Below, in pieces: positions 9,204 to 18,591 of a DNA stretch of 64,000 bases. The stretch is from Galdieria sulphuraria (taxonomy: Eukaryota > Rhodophyta > Bangiophyceae > Galdieriales > Galdieriaceae), in NCBI RefSeq assembly GCF_000341285.1, contig NW_005178416.1, forward strand, positions 27,795 through 91,794. Reading direction: 5' to 3'. The notes under the pieces were generated by a model. It was not told the DNA's origin. It saw nothing but the letters and a program-made list of their open reading frames with translations, and did not search any database. The position numbers and the translations under genes were made by a program. Position 1 is the first letter of the stretch. Each line of letters opens with the position of its first letter.

Positions 9204-10611
9204 ATGCAAAGTGCTCTTAGCTTGTTAGGTCTGGGCTCTTCTTGCTCCATTGTACTAGTAAGTTTTTGAAATACTCGAGTGCGATTGATTATCATACCAA
9301 TCTTGAGAGGTTTTGGATGGTGCAGATGAAAGAAAGACAGCAATCATATATTCCCCAACCAGCCATAAGAGAATCGATGAACTTCCACTCTATGGAGAAA
9401 CAGAAACTGTTAGTGGTAAAGTGAGTTGAATATTCCAACTACATACATAAAGGTGACTGATATTGTTTTCAAGGTAGTTATAGCTGTAAAGGAAGGCAAG
9501 TCTTTGCAACATATGGGAATTCGAATAGAGTTTATTGGAGCCATCGAAATGTATCGCTTTTGCTCCTTTTTCTATCTTTTATTCTATAAACTATATGTTT
9601 AGGTTGTATGATAGAGAAAGCTCGCAGGAGTTTACATCGCTTGTAAGAGAGTTGGAAGATCCAGGTATTCTGGTTGGAACCAAACAATATCCTTTTGCTT
9701 TTACTCAAGTAGAGAAAGCTTATGATACTTACAACGGAGTCAACGTGAGTGCTCTTTTTGGTATCGTTTTATGAATAGGAAGAAAAACAATTGCCACTCT
9801 TGTAGGTTCGATTGCGTTACTTTCTAAGAGTGACAGTTGAACGGCCTCCTTATATACCAAATATTGTTAAAGAATATGATATGGCAGTTGCTCACTTCCA
9901 AGAAGAACCGCAAGTCAACAATACTATAAGTAAGTTGCAAGATGAAGATAGAATAATCCATTGCTGAATAGGAAAAGGAATGGAAGTGGGAATTGAAGAC
10001 TCTCTTCATATTGAATTTGAATATAAGAAAAGCAAGCTTCACTTATCAGATGTTGTGTTGGGAAAAGTATACTTCTTACAGGTATTTATGAATGAATGTT
10101 TGCCATATTAGCTTAGCATATAGAAACGATATCTTATCTAGGTTAGAATTAAGATAAAGAGAATGGAGTTGGAAATCAAAAGAAGAGAAAGTGCGGGTAC
10201 AGGAGTTCATGCAGTGAATGAAATGGATACGCTCGCCAAATTTGAGGCAAGTAAAATATTCTTTGTGAAGAATTGGAACTGAACATGGTGTGAAGATTAT
10301 GGATGGCTCTCCTGTGAGAGGCGAAAGTATTCCTGTAAGAATGTTCCTCTCAGCATATCCCAGTTTAACACCGTATGTCATGTGGAATATATGATGATTG
10401 TTGAAGAGTTGAACATCATTTTTAGGACTTACAAAAATGTCAACAACAAATTCTCTGTAAAGTATTTTCTCAATTTGGTGCTGGTAGGTTCATTCAACAC
10501 TTGTTACTTTGCAAAGCTTATATATTGGTTTGTGGATAGGTAGACGAAGATGATAGGCGATACTTTAAACAACATGAAATATTTCTGTGGCGTACAGTGA
10601 CAACTTCATAG
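9204..10611 (+). CDS. VPS26: Retromer subunit VPS26
   Basis: Arrestin-fold subunit of the retromer cargo-recognition complex (VPS26-VPS29-VPS35) that recycles receptors from endosomes. Ten exons (9204-9257, 9310-9420, 9474-9550, 9603-9744, 9806-9929, 9972-10081, 10142-10246, 10296-10372, 10426-10483, 10540-10611) give 285 aa. Conserved blocks appear in order: [75 protein letters not shown], and a C-terminus [20 protein letters not shown]. It lacks the long C-terminal tail of animal proteins. The intron at 10247-10295 has a GC donor (GAG/GCAAGT). The start is 102 bp after the NSUN5 stop. Confidence 0.94.
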
Positions 10612-10671
10612 AAACTAAGAAACTCTTTTTTAAAAAAGGAGAAAACACACTCGACCAACTAAAAGACTTTT

Positions 10672-11436
10672 TCATTTTCTTGACTCCACCAGTTCTCGAC
10701 TGACCCTAATATTAAGTTGTTCTGCCAACTGTATGACTCGTTCATCACCATATCGACGCAAATATTTCAATAACCTAAGAAGTGAAGGTCCATTCAGTGG
10801 GCTTGTAAGTAAACAATAGAACCAATACCTTTTACGCTTGTTGACCATTCCTATTAAGCCTCGTATAGCGGCATAGTCGTGCTTGTGTTCTTTTGCGTGC
10901 TCCGTTAAGTGATTGATCCGTGCCGTGAGTCTAGCAACTTGCACTTCGGAAGACCCTGTGTCCTTTCCATGACGTTGGAACTCCTTCTCCAGTTGCTTCT
11001 GCTTCATGCTAATCACATTAGTCGTCTCAAAAAGTTGTAAAGATGGGTAAGTTACTTACTATAGTTTGTAACAAGAACGAGGTTCCAATTCCTCTTCCGT
11101 TGACTCTGTCGAGGAATGTTCCTCAAATGTGGCTTGGTTCTCGGTGGAATCTGCTCTACTTTGGGAGGACTCAGTAAATGTACTCGTTTCCCTTTCTATA
11201 TTCAAACTGGTGTTTTCCAACTCTTGCTGGGCTTTCCAACTTGTAACATCTCTGCTCTTGTTTCCAGGTGGTCTCAGAAGAACAGTATTCAGGAAAGTTT
11301 TCCTGTTACGGATGGGAACAAAACTATTTCCTAGTGCTCGACGACACGAGTTGCAACTTGTAGACTTACAAGTATAGAAAAGAAAAGTTTGTGACGAGAC
11401 AAAAGCCGAGTGATGATTCATGGGAAGATTATACAA
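10672..11436 (-). CDS. Organellar ribosomal protein bS15
   Basis: Primary-binding protein of the small ribosomal subunit central domain. Exons 11060-11436, 10829-11008 and 10672-10774, with introns of 50 and 54 nt, give 219 aa. The first 125 residues are not conserved: an Arg/Ser/Cys-rich leader and a Ser/Thr/Glu-rich stretch. They are followed by the S15 core: FQRHGKDTGSSEVQVARLTARINHL, HKHDYAAIRGLIGMVNKRKR, LLKYLRRYGDERVIQL. The targeting-type extension shows an organelle product. Mitochondrion is my first guess, because the leader is basic and hydroxylated, but plastid is possible. Another in-frame Met lies five codons after the first. Confidence 0.88.
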
Positions 11437-11494
11437 TTCGATCTGAACGGACGATGTTTGTTATTCATGGAAATACTTTCATGCCAAACTTGGT

Positions 11495-12427
11495 TCAGTA
11501 TGAAAACTTTCCACTTTGATAATCTTGAAAAGCTTGTTTGATATCTTCTTGACTAGTCATTACAAAAGGTCCATATTGAACAATGGGCTCATTCAAAGGT
11601 TGTCCTGCTACTAACACAAAACGACAACCATCCTCTTTTGTTTGACAGATAATGGCATTATCTGCTCCATCATCCAATATCAATAATTCGTGTGCATTTC
11701 CAAGGCTAGCCTCCTTCCCGAACAATGCTTTGCCTTGTATCACGTATATAAATCCTCGATAATGTGGAGGTATTTCAGGCTTCAATTCACAACCAGGTTT
11801 CATTTCGATATCTAAAAACATACTGGGTGTTCGGGTATAAACTTTGCCTTGTACATCTTGGAAACGACCTGCAACTACTTTGACCATATAAAGATCAGTC
11901 GTTGCACAAGGTATATCCTTGGAAACCAACTCTTGATACTTTGGTTCTGCCATCTTATCTTTAGCAGCAAGATTAACCCAAAGTTGTAGGCCATGACCAA
12001 CTTGATTTCCTTGAGGCATTTCACTGTGAATAATTCCTCTACCTGCAGTCATCCACTGAACATCTCCTGGTCCTATAACTCCCGAGTGCCCACGATTATC
12101 TTCGTGTCGAAAGAAACCTTCCAACATATAAGTAACTGTCTCAAATCCTCGGTGAGGATGGTCAGGAAAACCTGCTGGTGCTTTGACACTGAATTCGTCC
12201 AACATAAGAAAAGGGTCCAAGTTGCGAAGTGACGTAGTACCGATCGAACGAAACACACGAGCACCTTCTCCATCCATTTGTTCTCGAGGTTGTATCTTTT
12301 TTGAAATTTTTCTACCTGTACTAGCCATTACAATTGCTTCTCTTTGAAATATTTTCTGACTTTTTGAATAATAACAGCAACGCTTCACAAATAGACCACC
12401 AACAACAACACTCGATAGAAGAAACAT
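11495..12427 (-). CDS. Pirin-family bicupin protein
   Basis: Iron-binding bicupin. Family members act as transcriptional cofactors or quercetinase-like dioxygenases, so the exact role is open. Intronless, 310 aa. The N-terminal cupin has FPDHPHRGFETVTYMLEG and AGRGIIHSEMP, supplying the expected metal ligands His90, His92, His134 and Glu136. The second cupin follows (FIYVIQGKALFGKE). Residues 1-20 are hydrophobic with a following Lys/Arg/Tyr stretch, so the long start could encode an anchor or transit signal; the Met at residue 34 (MASTGRK) would give a normal cytosolic or nuclear pirin. Confidence 0.9.
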   Translation of the reverse strand: MFLLSSVVVGGLFVKRCCYYSKSQKIFQREAIVMASTGRKISKKIQPREQMDGEGARVFRSIGTTSLRNLDPFLMLDEFSVKAPAGFPDHPHRGFETVTYMLEGFFRHEDNRGHSGVIGPGDVQWMTAGRGIIHSEMPQGNQVGHGLQLWVNLAAKDKMAEPKYQELVSKDIPCATTDLYMVKVVAGRFQDVQGKVYTRTPSMFLDIEMKPGCELKPEIPPHYRGFIYVIQGKALFGKEASLGNAHELLILDDGADNAIICQTKEDGCRFVLVAGQPLNEPIVQYGPFVMTSQEDIKQAFQDYQSGKFSY

Positions 12428-12633
12428 TCAAGTTGTTCGAATAAATCCTTTGGACTGAGTTCTCCGATCGAATTGTCCATTGGAATATTCAGAAGGTGAT
12501 TGAATACTATCTGTTTATTTGTATAGAAAAGATTCAAATGAAATCAATAAAAATGGTTATTCGTGCTACAAAGTATTATATATATATATATATTGAAGAC
12601 CATTTCTTCCTTACATGCTTTATCACGCAAGAC

Positions 12634-13295
12634 TCATCCATATAGAAAGTTCTTCTCTGCTATATCATCAATGAGCCATGAGAAACCTTGTACAACTCCA
12701 GTATTGTATAGAGCACTGCACAAATAAATATTCCAAGGTCGATCACAAAGTGTTGTTTCCAACTTGAAGGCTTCCACTAGTTTCTCTTTCACTATTTCAG
12801 GATTCCTGTCCAACTTATTGGCCAAAAGTAACAAAGGTGCACCAACAAGTCTCTGCAGTAACATTACGTATTCGTTGTTCTTTCAATAAAAGTAACACTA
12901 CTCACCTCGTCTTGCAAAGTCTTATGCAGCTCTACTATACAATCGGAAAGACGTGTGCTATCAGCAATATCTACAACCCATATAATACCATCCGTTGATT
13001 CAAAGTAGTTTTTCCAGTATGAACGTAAAGACTCTTGACCTCCTATATCCCATATATGAATTTTGTAATCTTGATATTCTACTGTATGTATATCAAACCC
13101 AAAGGTGGGTCCAACGTCCGTAACATCTTGACGTAACAATCTTTTAGCTACCGTAGTTTTGCCTGAAGCATCTAATCCTCTATAAGAATGAATGAATATG
13201 GTTGTCTTCAAGCTACAGTCTCAAACCTACAGAAGAAGAATACGAAGTTCTCTTTCCTTGCGTTTACTCTTTCTTAGAATAGTCAATAATCCCAT
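12634..13295 (-). CDS. ARL2: ARL2-type small GTPase
   Basis: ADP-ribosylation-factor-like GTPase; ARL2 works with tubulin cofactors and regulates microtubule biogenesis. Exons 13231-13295, 12906-13179 and 12634-12852, with introns of 51 and 53 nt, give 185 aa, almost exactly the human length. The start MGLLTILRKSKRKERELR has the ARL2 N-terminus with Gly2. Motifs: P-loop GLDASGKTT, switch region PTFGFDIHTVEY, WDIGGQESLRSYWKNYFE, NKLD in place of the commoner NKQD, and CSA. The switch motif SLRSYWRNYFE distinguishes ARL2 from ARF. The conserved Asn/Ala of the P-loop is Ser here (DASGKTT). Confidence 0.93.
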
Positions 13296-13453
13296 TTCCA
13301 ATTGAATTTCCCGCCTTTTTCGTAATCATAATGGTTGGTTCTCATCTCATTTATTTGGACGAAATGAAAGACAAACTTTTTCATAGTAGGACATCTAATC
13401 GATAGAATAATTTCAACTCATTATACTCTTTCTCTGGTCATAAATTACAAACC

Positions 13454-15841
13454 CTAAAGTTTTCTAGATAAAAGTCTATCTCTTTCAATCACAAGTTGTC
13501 CATATTGTTTCTGTAATGAGAGTTCTCGTTCTTTTAGCTCTTTTGTAAGTCGCTCTTTTGAAAGCAATCTATCTTGTAATGCTGCTGCTTCTCTTTTTTC
13601 TGCACGTTCATAGCAGCTCTTGAGAATGATTAGCTCCTCTATTTGATCAATATGATCATTCAGTTCATTGTTCAAGTTCTCTAACCGTTTCCAATATCCA
13701 CCATGATGGATATCAATATATTTCATAATCTGTTCAATATTAGCTTTCACATTGTTTTGAGCAGCAATGAGATGTTCCCATTCATGTCGTCTGCTGCCTA
13801 CAACAACCTCCATGGACGCATTTGCTTCCTTTATAAAGCCTTGTAATGAACCACCATTTTCTTCCGAGAAAACTCCCAAATATGGATCATCCACATCGCA
13901 ACAACTTTCGTATTCCCTGATCAAGTTTGCCAATCGTGACTTTTCTTCATCCACTTGTTTCATTGCTAGTTCAAAATATTCCTTGGGAACTTCATACATT
14001 GGATCAACCTTCAGCAATATCTGAAAGTCTTTTTCGGAAGACGAGTCAGCTTTCATTTCACGCATTAAATGACTTTGTTGTAACAAATAATTTACTTCAT
14101 GAAGTATCAGCCTCTCAACAACACCAAGATTTTCTTCAGATGACCATCTCTTTCCTGAAGAAACAAAAGGCAAATCAAGTTGCTCAGCAGTCGGCCAAAA
14201 CTTCTTCTCCTCTTCTCTCTTTCTTTCTTCTGCTCGTCTCTTTCTTTCCATTTCATCTCGAGCATCTTCAACACGACTAGAATCATCCATACCAACTTGT
14301 TCCTCCTCTCTATCCTCCTCAAGTTCATCGGAAACAGTCAACTTATACTCATTCTGTGGAGCGGGCAACAACTGCAGACCTTGCTGTAATTTCTTTCTCA
14401 AAAGTTTCATTCTTGCCTTTTCCTCCATATTTGAACTACTAATGGATCCTGAATGCCTTACCTCTTGACTAGGCAAATAAGAATACCTTGGCGAGGCAGA
14501 CACTGAAGAAAAGGGACTTGGAGAAACTGCCGAAGGAGTCAACAAAGGATTGGGTGTCTGTATAGTTTTCTGCTTCGGAGTTAAACCTTGTGAAAAATTC
14601 ATGTTGGTCAGAGGTAAATTTTCACCACCTTCTAAAGGAGTCTGCGAACTACTCATATGAAGAAGATCTCTTGCTTCTCTTCTCTTTGTCTCATTCCATG
14701 TCTCTAGTATAGGGGTTTGCGAGGCACTTTGTGGAGCGGTGGAAGATGGTGTATTCCAACCTCTACTGTAATGATGAGGAGTTGGAGTCTTGGAATAATC
14801 CGCAAGTAAGTTTTCGGTAACGCTCCTTTCTCCCACTCTTCCATACTGTTGATATTCTTCGGTAGCCAAAGAAGACTTACGAAGCATCTGTAGCTCCTCA
14901 TCGTTGATTTGTGGTTCTGGCAACTTCAGAGCTGTTCGTTGAAAGCCTTTGAGAATCTGTTCTCTTTCTTTCTCATAATTATTCTTTAATGTTTCGGGTA
15001 GGTTTTGTTCCTCAAATAGTCTTCGTCGTTTGGCTTCCAGTTTCCTTGCGGCTGCCTCTTGATCTATACGACGCTTACCTTCATATTTCTCAATTAACTG
15101 ACCCACTTCCCTTGGTTTCAGTTCCTTTGTTATATGTTCAGACTCTTTCTCTTCCTCAATTACGTCGAAAAACCCTGGAGGTGGTTTTTTCTCAAAAGGA
15201 ATTTCTTCAACATAATTAAAACCTTTGATACGTATCCGAGTTCCAACTCTGAGACCTGCCGCTTTCAATTCTCTTTTCTTTTGTAGTATTGCTAGTCTCT
15301 TCGCTTCCTCCAGTTGTTTTTCTCTAGCCTTTCTTTTGGCCTTCTTGCCCTTGGTATTTGCAAGTCTAGCTCTTGCTTCCGACAGCATTTCCTTCTCATC
15401 TTCGTCCATATCTACCGGGTCTGGACGAGCAGGTCTCGTTTCCGGAGTTGGGTCAATTTCACCAGGACGAAGTTTCCTCAGTTCTTCACTTGAGCCTTCC
15501 GCTCCACCTTCTAGTTCTCTTTGTGCCTCATCAATAAGCCGTTCATAGTGTTCGAGGCATTGCGAAGCAGTTCTCCCGATAATGGGGGCTATTGTTCTCC
15601 ACTGGTTGGGCATTACCTTTGCCAAGTGGAGCAATTTCTCTTCTTCTTCTCGAGTCCAGTCGGTTTTCTTTATACTAGGGTCTAACCACTCATACCATCT
15701 GGCCTTGCATTGTTTCGCGGACTTTCGTACAAGTAGAGACGAAATCCTAGCCCATTGGTTTTTTCCATATTTCATCACTGCTGCCTTGAGGATTTCATCC
15801 TCACTGTTTTTCCAAACTCCACCTTTAATAAAATACCTCAT
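13454..15841 (-). CDS. CDC5L: CDC5L/CEF1 splicing factor
   Basis: Core protein of the Prp19 complex (NTC), needed for catalytic activation of the spliceosome. Intronless, 795 aa from MRYFIKGGVW. Two N-terminal Myb repeats (about residues 4-55 and 56-106) contain KNQWARISSLL, SAKQCKARWYEWLDPSIKKTDW and QWRTIAPIIGRTASQC, nearly invariant in the family. They are followed by basic and coiled-coil regions, a Thr-Pro-rich middle (TPTPHH, TPLEGG, TPKQK) and a C-terminal coiled coil. Fifteen further codons upstream are open, but the conserved start is the Met used here. With PRP6 at 41.8 kb, two spliceosome genes lie in this window, fitting an intron-rich genome. Confidence 0.95.
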   Translation of the reverse strand: MRYFIKGGVWKNSEDEILKAAVMKYGKNQWARISSLLVRKSAKQCKARWYEWLDPSIKKTDWTREEEEKLLHLAKVMPNQWRTIAPIIGRTASQCLEHYERLIDEAQRELEGGAEGSSEELRKLRPGEIDPTPETRPARPDPVDMDEDEKEMLSEARARLANTKGKKAKRKAREKQLEEAKRLAILQKKRELKAAGLRVGTRIRIKGFNYVEEIPFEKKPPPGFFDVIEEEKESEHITKELKPREVGQLIEKYEGKRRIDQEAAARKLEAKRRRLFEEQNLPETLKNNYEKEREQILKGFQRTALKLPEPQINDEELQMLRKSSLATEEYQQYGRVGERSVTENLLADYSKTPTPHHYSRGWNTPSSTAPQSASQTPILETWNETKRREARDLLHMSSSQTPLEGGENLPLTNMNFSQGLTPKQKTIQTPNPLLTPSAVSPSPFSSVSASPRYSYLPSQEVRHSGSISSSNMEEKARMKLLRKKLQQGLQLLPAPQNEYKLTVSDELEEDREEEQVGMDDSSRVEDARDEMERKRRAEERKREEEKKFWPTAEQLDLPFVSSGKRWSSEENLGVVERLILHEVNYLLQQSHLMREMKADSSSEKDFQILLKVDPMYEVPKEYFELAMKQVDEEKSRLANLIREYESCCDVDDPYLGVFSEENGGSLQGFIKEANASMEVVVGSRRHEWEHLIAAQNNVKANIEQIMKYIDIHHGGYWKRLENLNNELNDHIDQIEELIILKSCYERAEKREAAALQDRLLSKERLTKELKERELSLQKQYGQLVIERDRLLSRKL

Positions 15842-16202
15842 GACTTTATAGCAGCACGAACGACCACTCAAGATGTGGCTACCCAAAGTTTTCCTTTACA
15901 CAAATGCAAAGAAATGGATGTGAGGGCAAAGACATGGAATGACTGTTATTCACATAGTCCATTCAACAATCATTTCTTAAAAGAAGCTATTGCTCTGAGG
16001 TTCAAAAGTCATTCTATTCGTAAGTTTATTTCAAAGTGGTGTGGTATTCTTCAAGCTTTTATCATAGAGTAAACCTCGAAAGAAATCAATCTCAAAATCT
16101 CTATTATTCCTTGTGGAAGCATCGAAGTCTTTCAAGATGATTGTCCAACCAAGTTTCGGCGAGTGAAGCTTACTTCTTGTAAAGCTAAGAATAATAGTTG
16201 AC
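15842..16202. other. Intergenic, divergent CDC5L/AVL9 promoter region
   Basis: 361 bp between two outward-facing genes. Both promoters must lie here. I see no recognisable gene, RNA or clear TATA element. Confidence 0.5.
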
Positions 16203-18335
16203 ATGTTTCAAGTGGTAAATACAAAGTCGACACAAGGGAGAAACTCACCATCGGCACTGTTTCGTCAAAGTTCCGAGAATTTCCTCAGTGAAAGCTTCGA
16301 ACAGGCTATGCGGACTTCTTCACCGAAGCCTCAGATAGACCCAGACTCTTTAGCTGAAGTAACGAATAATATGAAACAACAAAATAGTATTGCTGCGGTC
16401 GCTTATGTTCTTGTGATGGGTTTCCACGCAACCAAAGGCTGTTGCTTAGAATACGCTTATCCTCGGTTGGAGTTGGACAGTACTAACCTTGGTACGCAAG
16501 GCAGTGACCTAGCGTCACCATTGTATTCAACCAGTAGTCCAAGAGAAGAGACTTCGGGCAAGCAGGGAACAAGTTTGGACGCAAGCAGTTCGGTAGAGAA
16601 GCAGCTACTCAAGTCACTCAGTCTTTTGCCTTCCATGGCACTTCCGGATGGAGTCCATGAAAGAGATGACGACTCGGTCTTCTTTCGTGTTGACGACAAA
16701 TTGTTTGGAGTTGCGTGTTTTCGTCAAGTAGCAGCAACGAGTATATCTTCCTTTAGTGCAGACCCCCGAGCTTCAAGGGAGCAAGAAAGAGACTTTGCTT
16801 CACGTGGTACGATACAAAAATCTGTCGTATTGCTCAGTAAATATCCACTGTTTGGAGTTTTGCTGGAGCACTTGAGACCTGTTGTTAGTATTTATTTTGA
16901 ACAAGGAGACTTTAAAAGGACGAATATACTGGCTCAACTATATCATTCAGTGAATGCTGCACTGAGTTGCAACCAACATTGTCTATATTCTTCAGCTTTT
17001 CTTTATCATGGCTTGGAACTACGACGCATTATTCGAAGACTCGGTTTTCATACATTGAGAATAGTGAAGCTTTTGTTATTGGAGAAGAAGGTTCTTCTTC
17101 ACTCTAGTCCTGTAGAAAGTGCCAGTAACGCAGTGCTTTCATTAGCTTCTATTTTTCCTGGAGGACTTTCTTATATTGCAGAGTCGACTCATGCGAATGA
17201 TTCAACTGTTTCACTGGAACAATCTAGGTTAGGGTTTCCGTTGAATTGTTTTCGCAGCAATAGTTCATGTGTTCTTGAACCTTATGCACCTTTACAGAGG
17301 TTACAGCAACTCTTAGGATTTCGTAAAGCAATGAATGATGAAAGTATCGACGAAGAATTTGGCAAAGCAAACAGTGGTTTTCTGGCAGGAACTTCTCGCA
17401 ATCTGGGTTTATTAATAGCGAGTATGACAGACCACTATGAACAAAGTGAAGTGGGTGGTGCTGCTTTGAATCCTCCAGATGCCTTTGTAGATATTACACT
17501 GGGTGAGGTTCAATATGCACCTTGGGTGGAAGAATTATGCAGATTGACTCGACGTGAACGTCGGTTTATGGAGAATTTAATAAGTATTATTTCTAATTCT
17601 TTTCCTTCACGTTTGGGAAGATTTAGATTATCTCAAGGAAAACATACAGATTATCTACACTCGGAAGAATACGCACGTGAACGGTTCCACGAATACTTAC
17701 AACAGTTCTTAATAAGTATTGCTTCTATTCCAAATGTTTTGAATAAGGAGTGTTGGAGCGATAAGTTTGACATCCAGACAATGTTTCGATCAGACATGAT
17801 TGAGAATTATGGTTTGCCATTCTGTCAGGCTTGGTTAACAACGAACATATTTGATACTTGGCGTAAGAGCTGTGATATGAATGTGTTATTTTTTACGAGA
17901 TCTATGGAGAGTAAGCTACCACCAAAGATGAAAACGGACAATGTTTCGCCACCGCATTTGCGTGTTCAGTCATCAAGTTGTACGACCAGTCCGTTACAAG
18001 GGAAATCACAAAAAGTGGATCGTCGTCTTGTTTTTCAAGGATATCATAGTGATTCGGGAGATGAAGAAACAACGGTGTCTGATCGTTTGAAGCGGATTGC
18101 AAGCAATATTTCTAGCCGATGGAATATGCTCGTACTTGGTGGTTCTTTCAAATATCAAAAGAGCAGTGAAGTGAAGTCAACAAGATTTGAGGAGCCAGTT
18201 GGTGATGGAGGAGAGGTTTCTGTATATAAAGATCCTTTTGAGTCCTCGTGGAATCATTCGCATAAAAAAGCAGTAGATGACTCGACTGGTCTTGCAGTTA
18301 TCGATACCCAAGATATCGTCGAAGGACTATTCTAA
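16203..18335 (+). CDS. AVL9-like DENN-type trafficking protein
   Basis: AVL9 acts in late secretory transport from the Golgi; its N-terminal part belongs to the DENN/longin superfamily. Intronless, 710 aa. After about 60 variable residues come AYVLVMGFHATKGCCLEYAYP (uDENN strand and helix), LPDGVHERDDDSVFF, KLFGVACFRQ, TIQKSVVLLSKYPLFGVLLEHLRP and FKRTNILAQLYHSVN. These are AVL9 blocks in the right order. A second conserved segment covers about residues 420-570 (FVDITLGEVQYAPWVEEL). The C-terminal 120 residues are Ser-rich and variable. Family assignment is good; a Rab-GEF activity is only suggested by the DENN relationship. Confidence 0.8.
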   Translation: MFQVVNTKSTQGRNSPSALFRQSSENFLSESFEQAMRTSSPKPQIDPDSLAEVTNNMKQQNSIAAVAYVLVMGFHATKGCCLEYAYPRLELDSTNLGTQGSDLASPLYSTSSPREETSGKQGTSLDASSSVEKQLLKSLSLLPSMALPDGVHERDDDSVFFRVDDKLFGVACFRQVAATSISSFSADPRASREQERDFASRGTIQKSVVLLSKYPLFGVLLEHLRPVVSIYFEQGDFKRTNILAQLYHSVNAALSCNQHCLYSSAFLYHGLELRRIIRRLGFHTLRIVKLLLLEKKVLLHSSPVESASNAVLSLASIFPGGLSYIAESTHANDSTVSLEQSRLGFPLNCFRSNSSCVLEPYAPLQRLQQLLGFRKAMNDESIDEEFGKANSGFLAGTSRNLGLLIASMTDHYEQSEVGGAALNPPDAFVDITLGEVQYAPWVEELCRLTRRERRFMENLISIISNSFPSRLGRFRLSQGKHTDYLHSEEYARERFHEYLQQFLISIASIPNVLNKECWSDKFDIQTMFRSDMIENYGLPFCQAWLTTNIFDTWRKSCDMNVLFFTRSMESKLPPKMKTDNVSPPHLRVQSSSCTTSPLQGKSQKVDRRLVFQGYHSDSGDEETTVSDRLKRIASNISSRWNMLVLGGSFKYQKSSEVKSTRFEEPVGDGGEVSVYKDPFESSWNHSHKKAVDDSTGLAVIDTQDIVEGLF

Positions 18336-18591
18336 CGTAGAAAGTACACAATAAATGAATCCTATAAATAGCATGCTTTGAGTTATCAGGACATATGGAT
18401 TGCTGATCTGTTCAAATTCCGTATCTCACACTGTTTTATCAAACATCTATTGCGAGATCTTTCAAAGGTTCTTTTTATTTATGTCCAATAAATGCTGTAA
18501 GAAGCCGCATAATTAAAAATTTTTTTTTTCCAAATTGAGACAAAAGAGCGCCATTTTCCATTTCATTTGTTCCGAATACGCATTGTTTGAT

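Noticed and set aside
10672-11436. Reading the S15 core as an intronless bacterial gene or contamination
   Set aside because: Two clear GT-AG introns in phase and a long leader show a nuclear gene.
14989-15548. Ser-rich plus-strand frames opposite CDC5L
   Set aside because: Antisense of the Glu/Lys/Arg-rich middle of CDC5L; no start context or family match.
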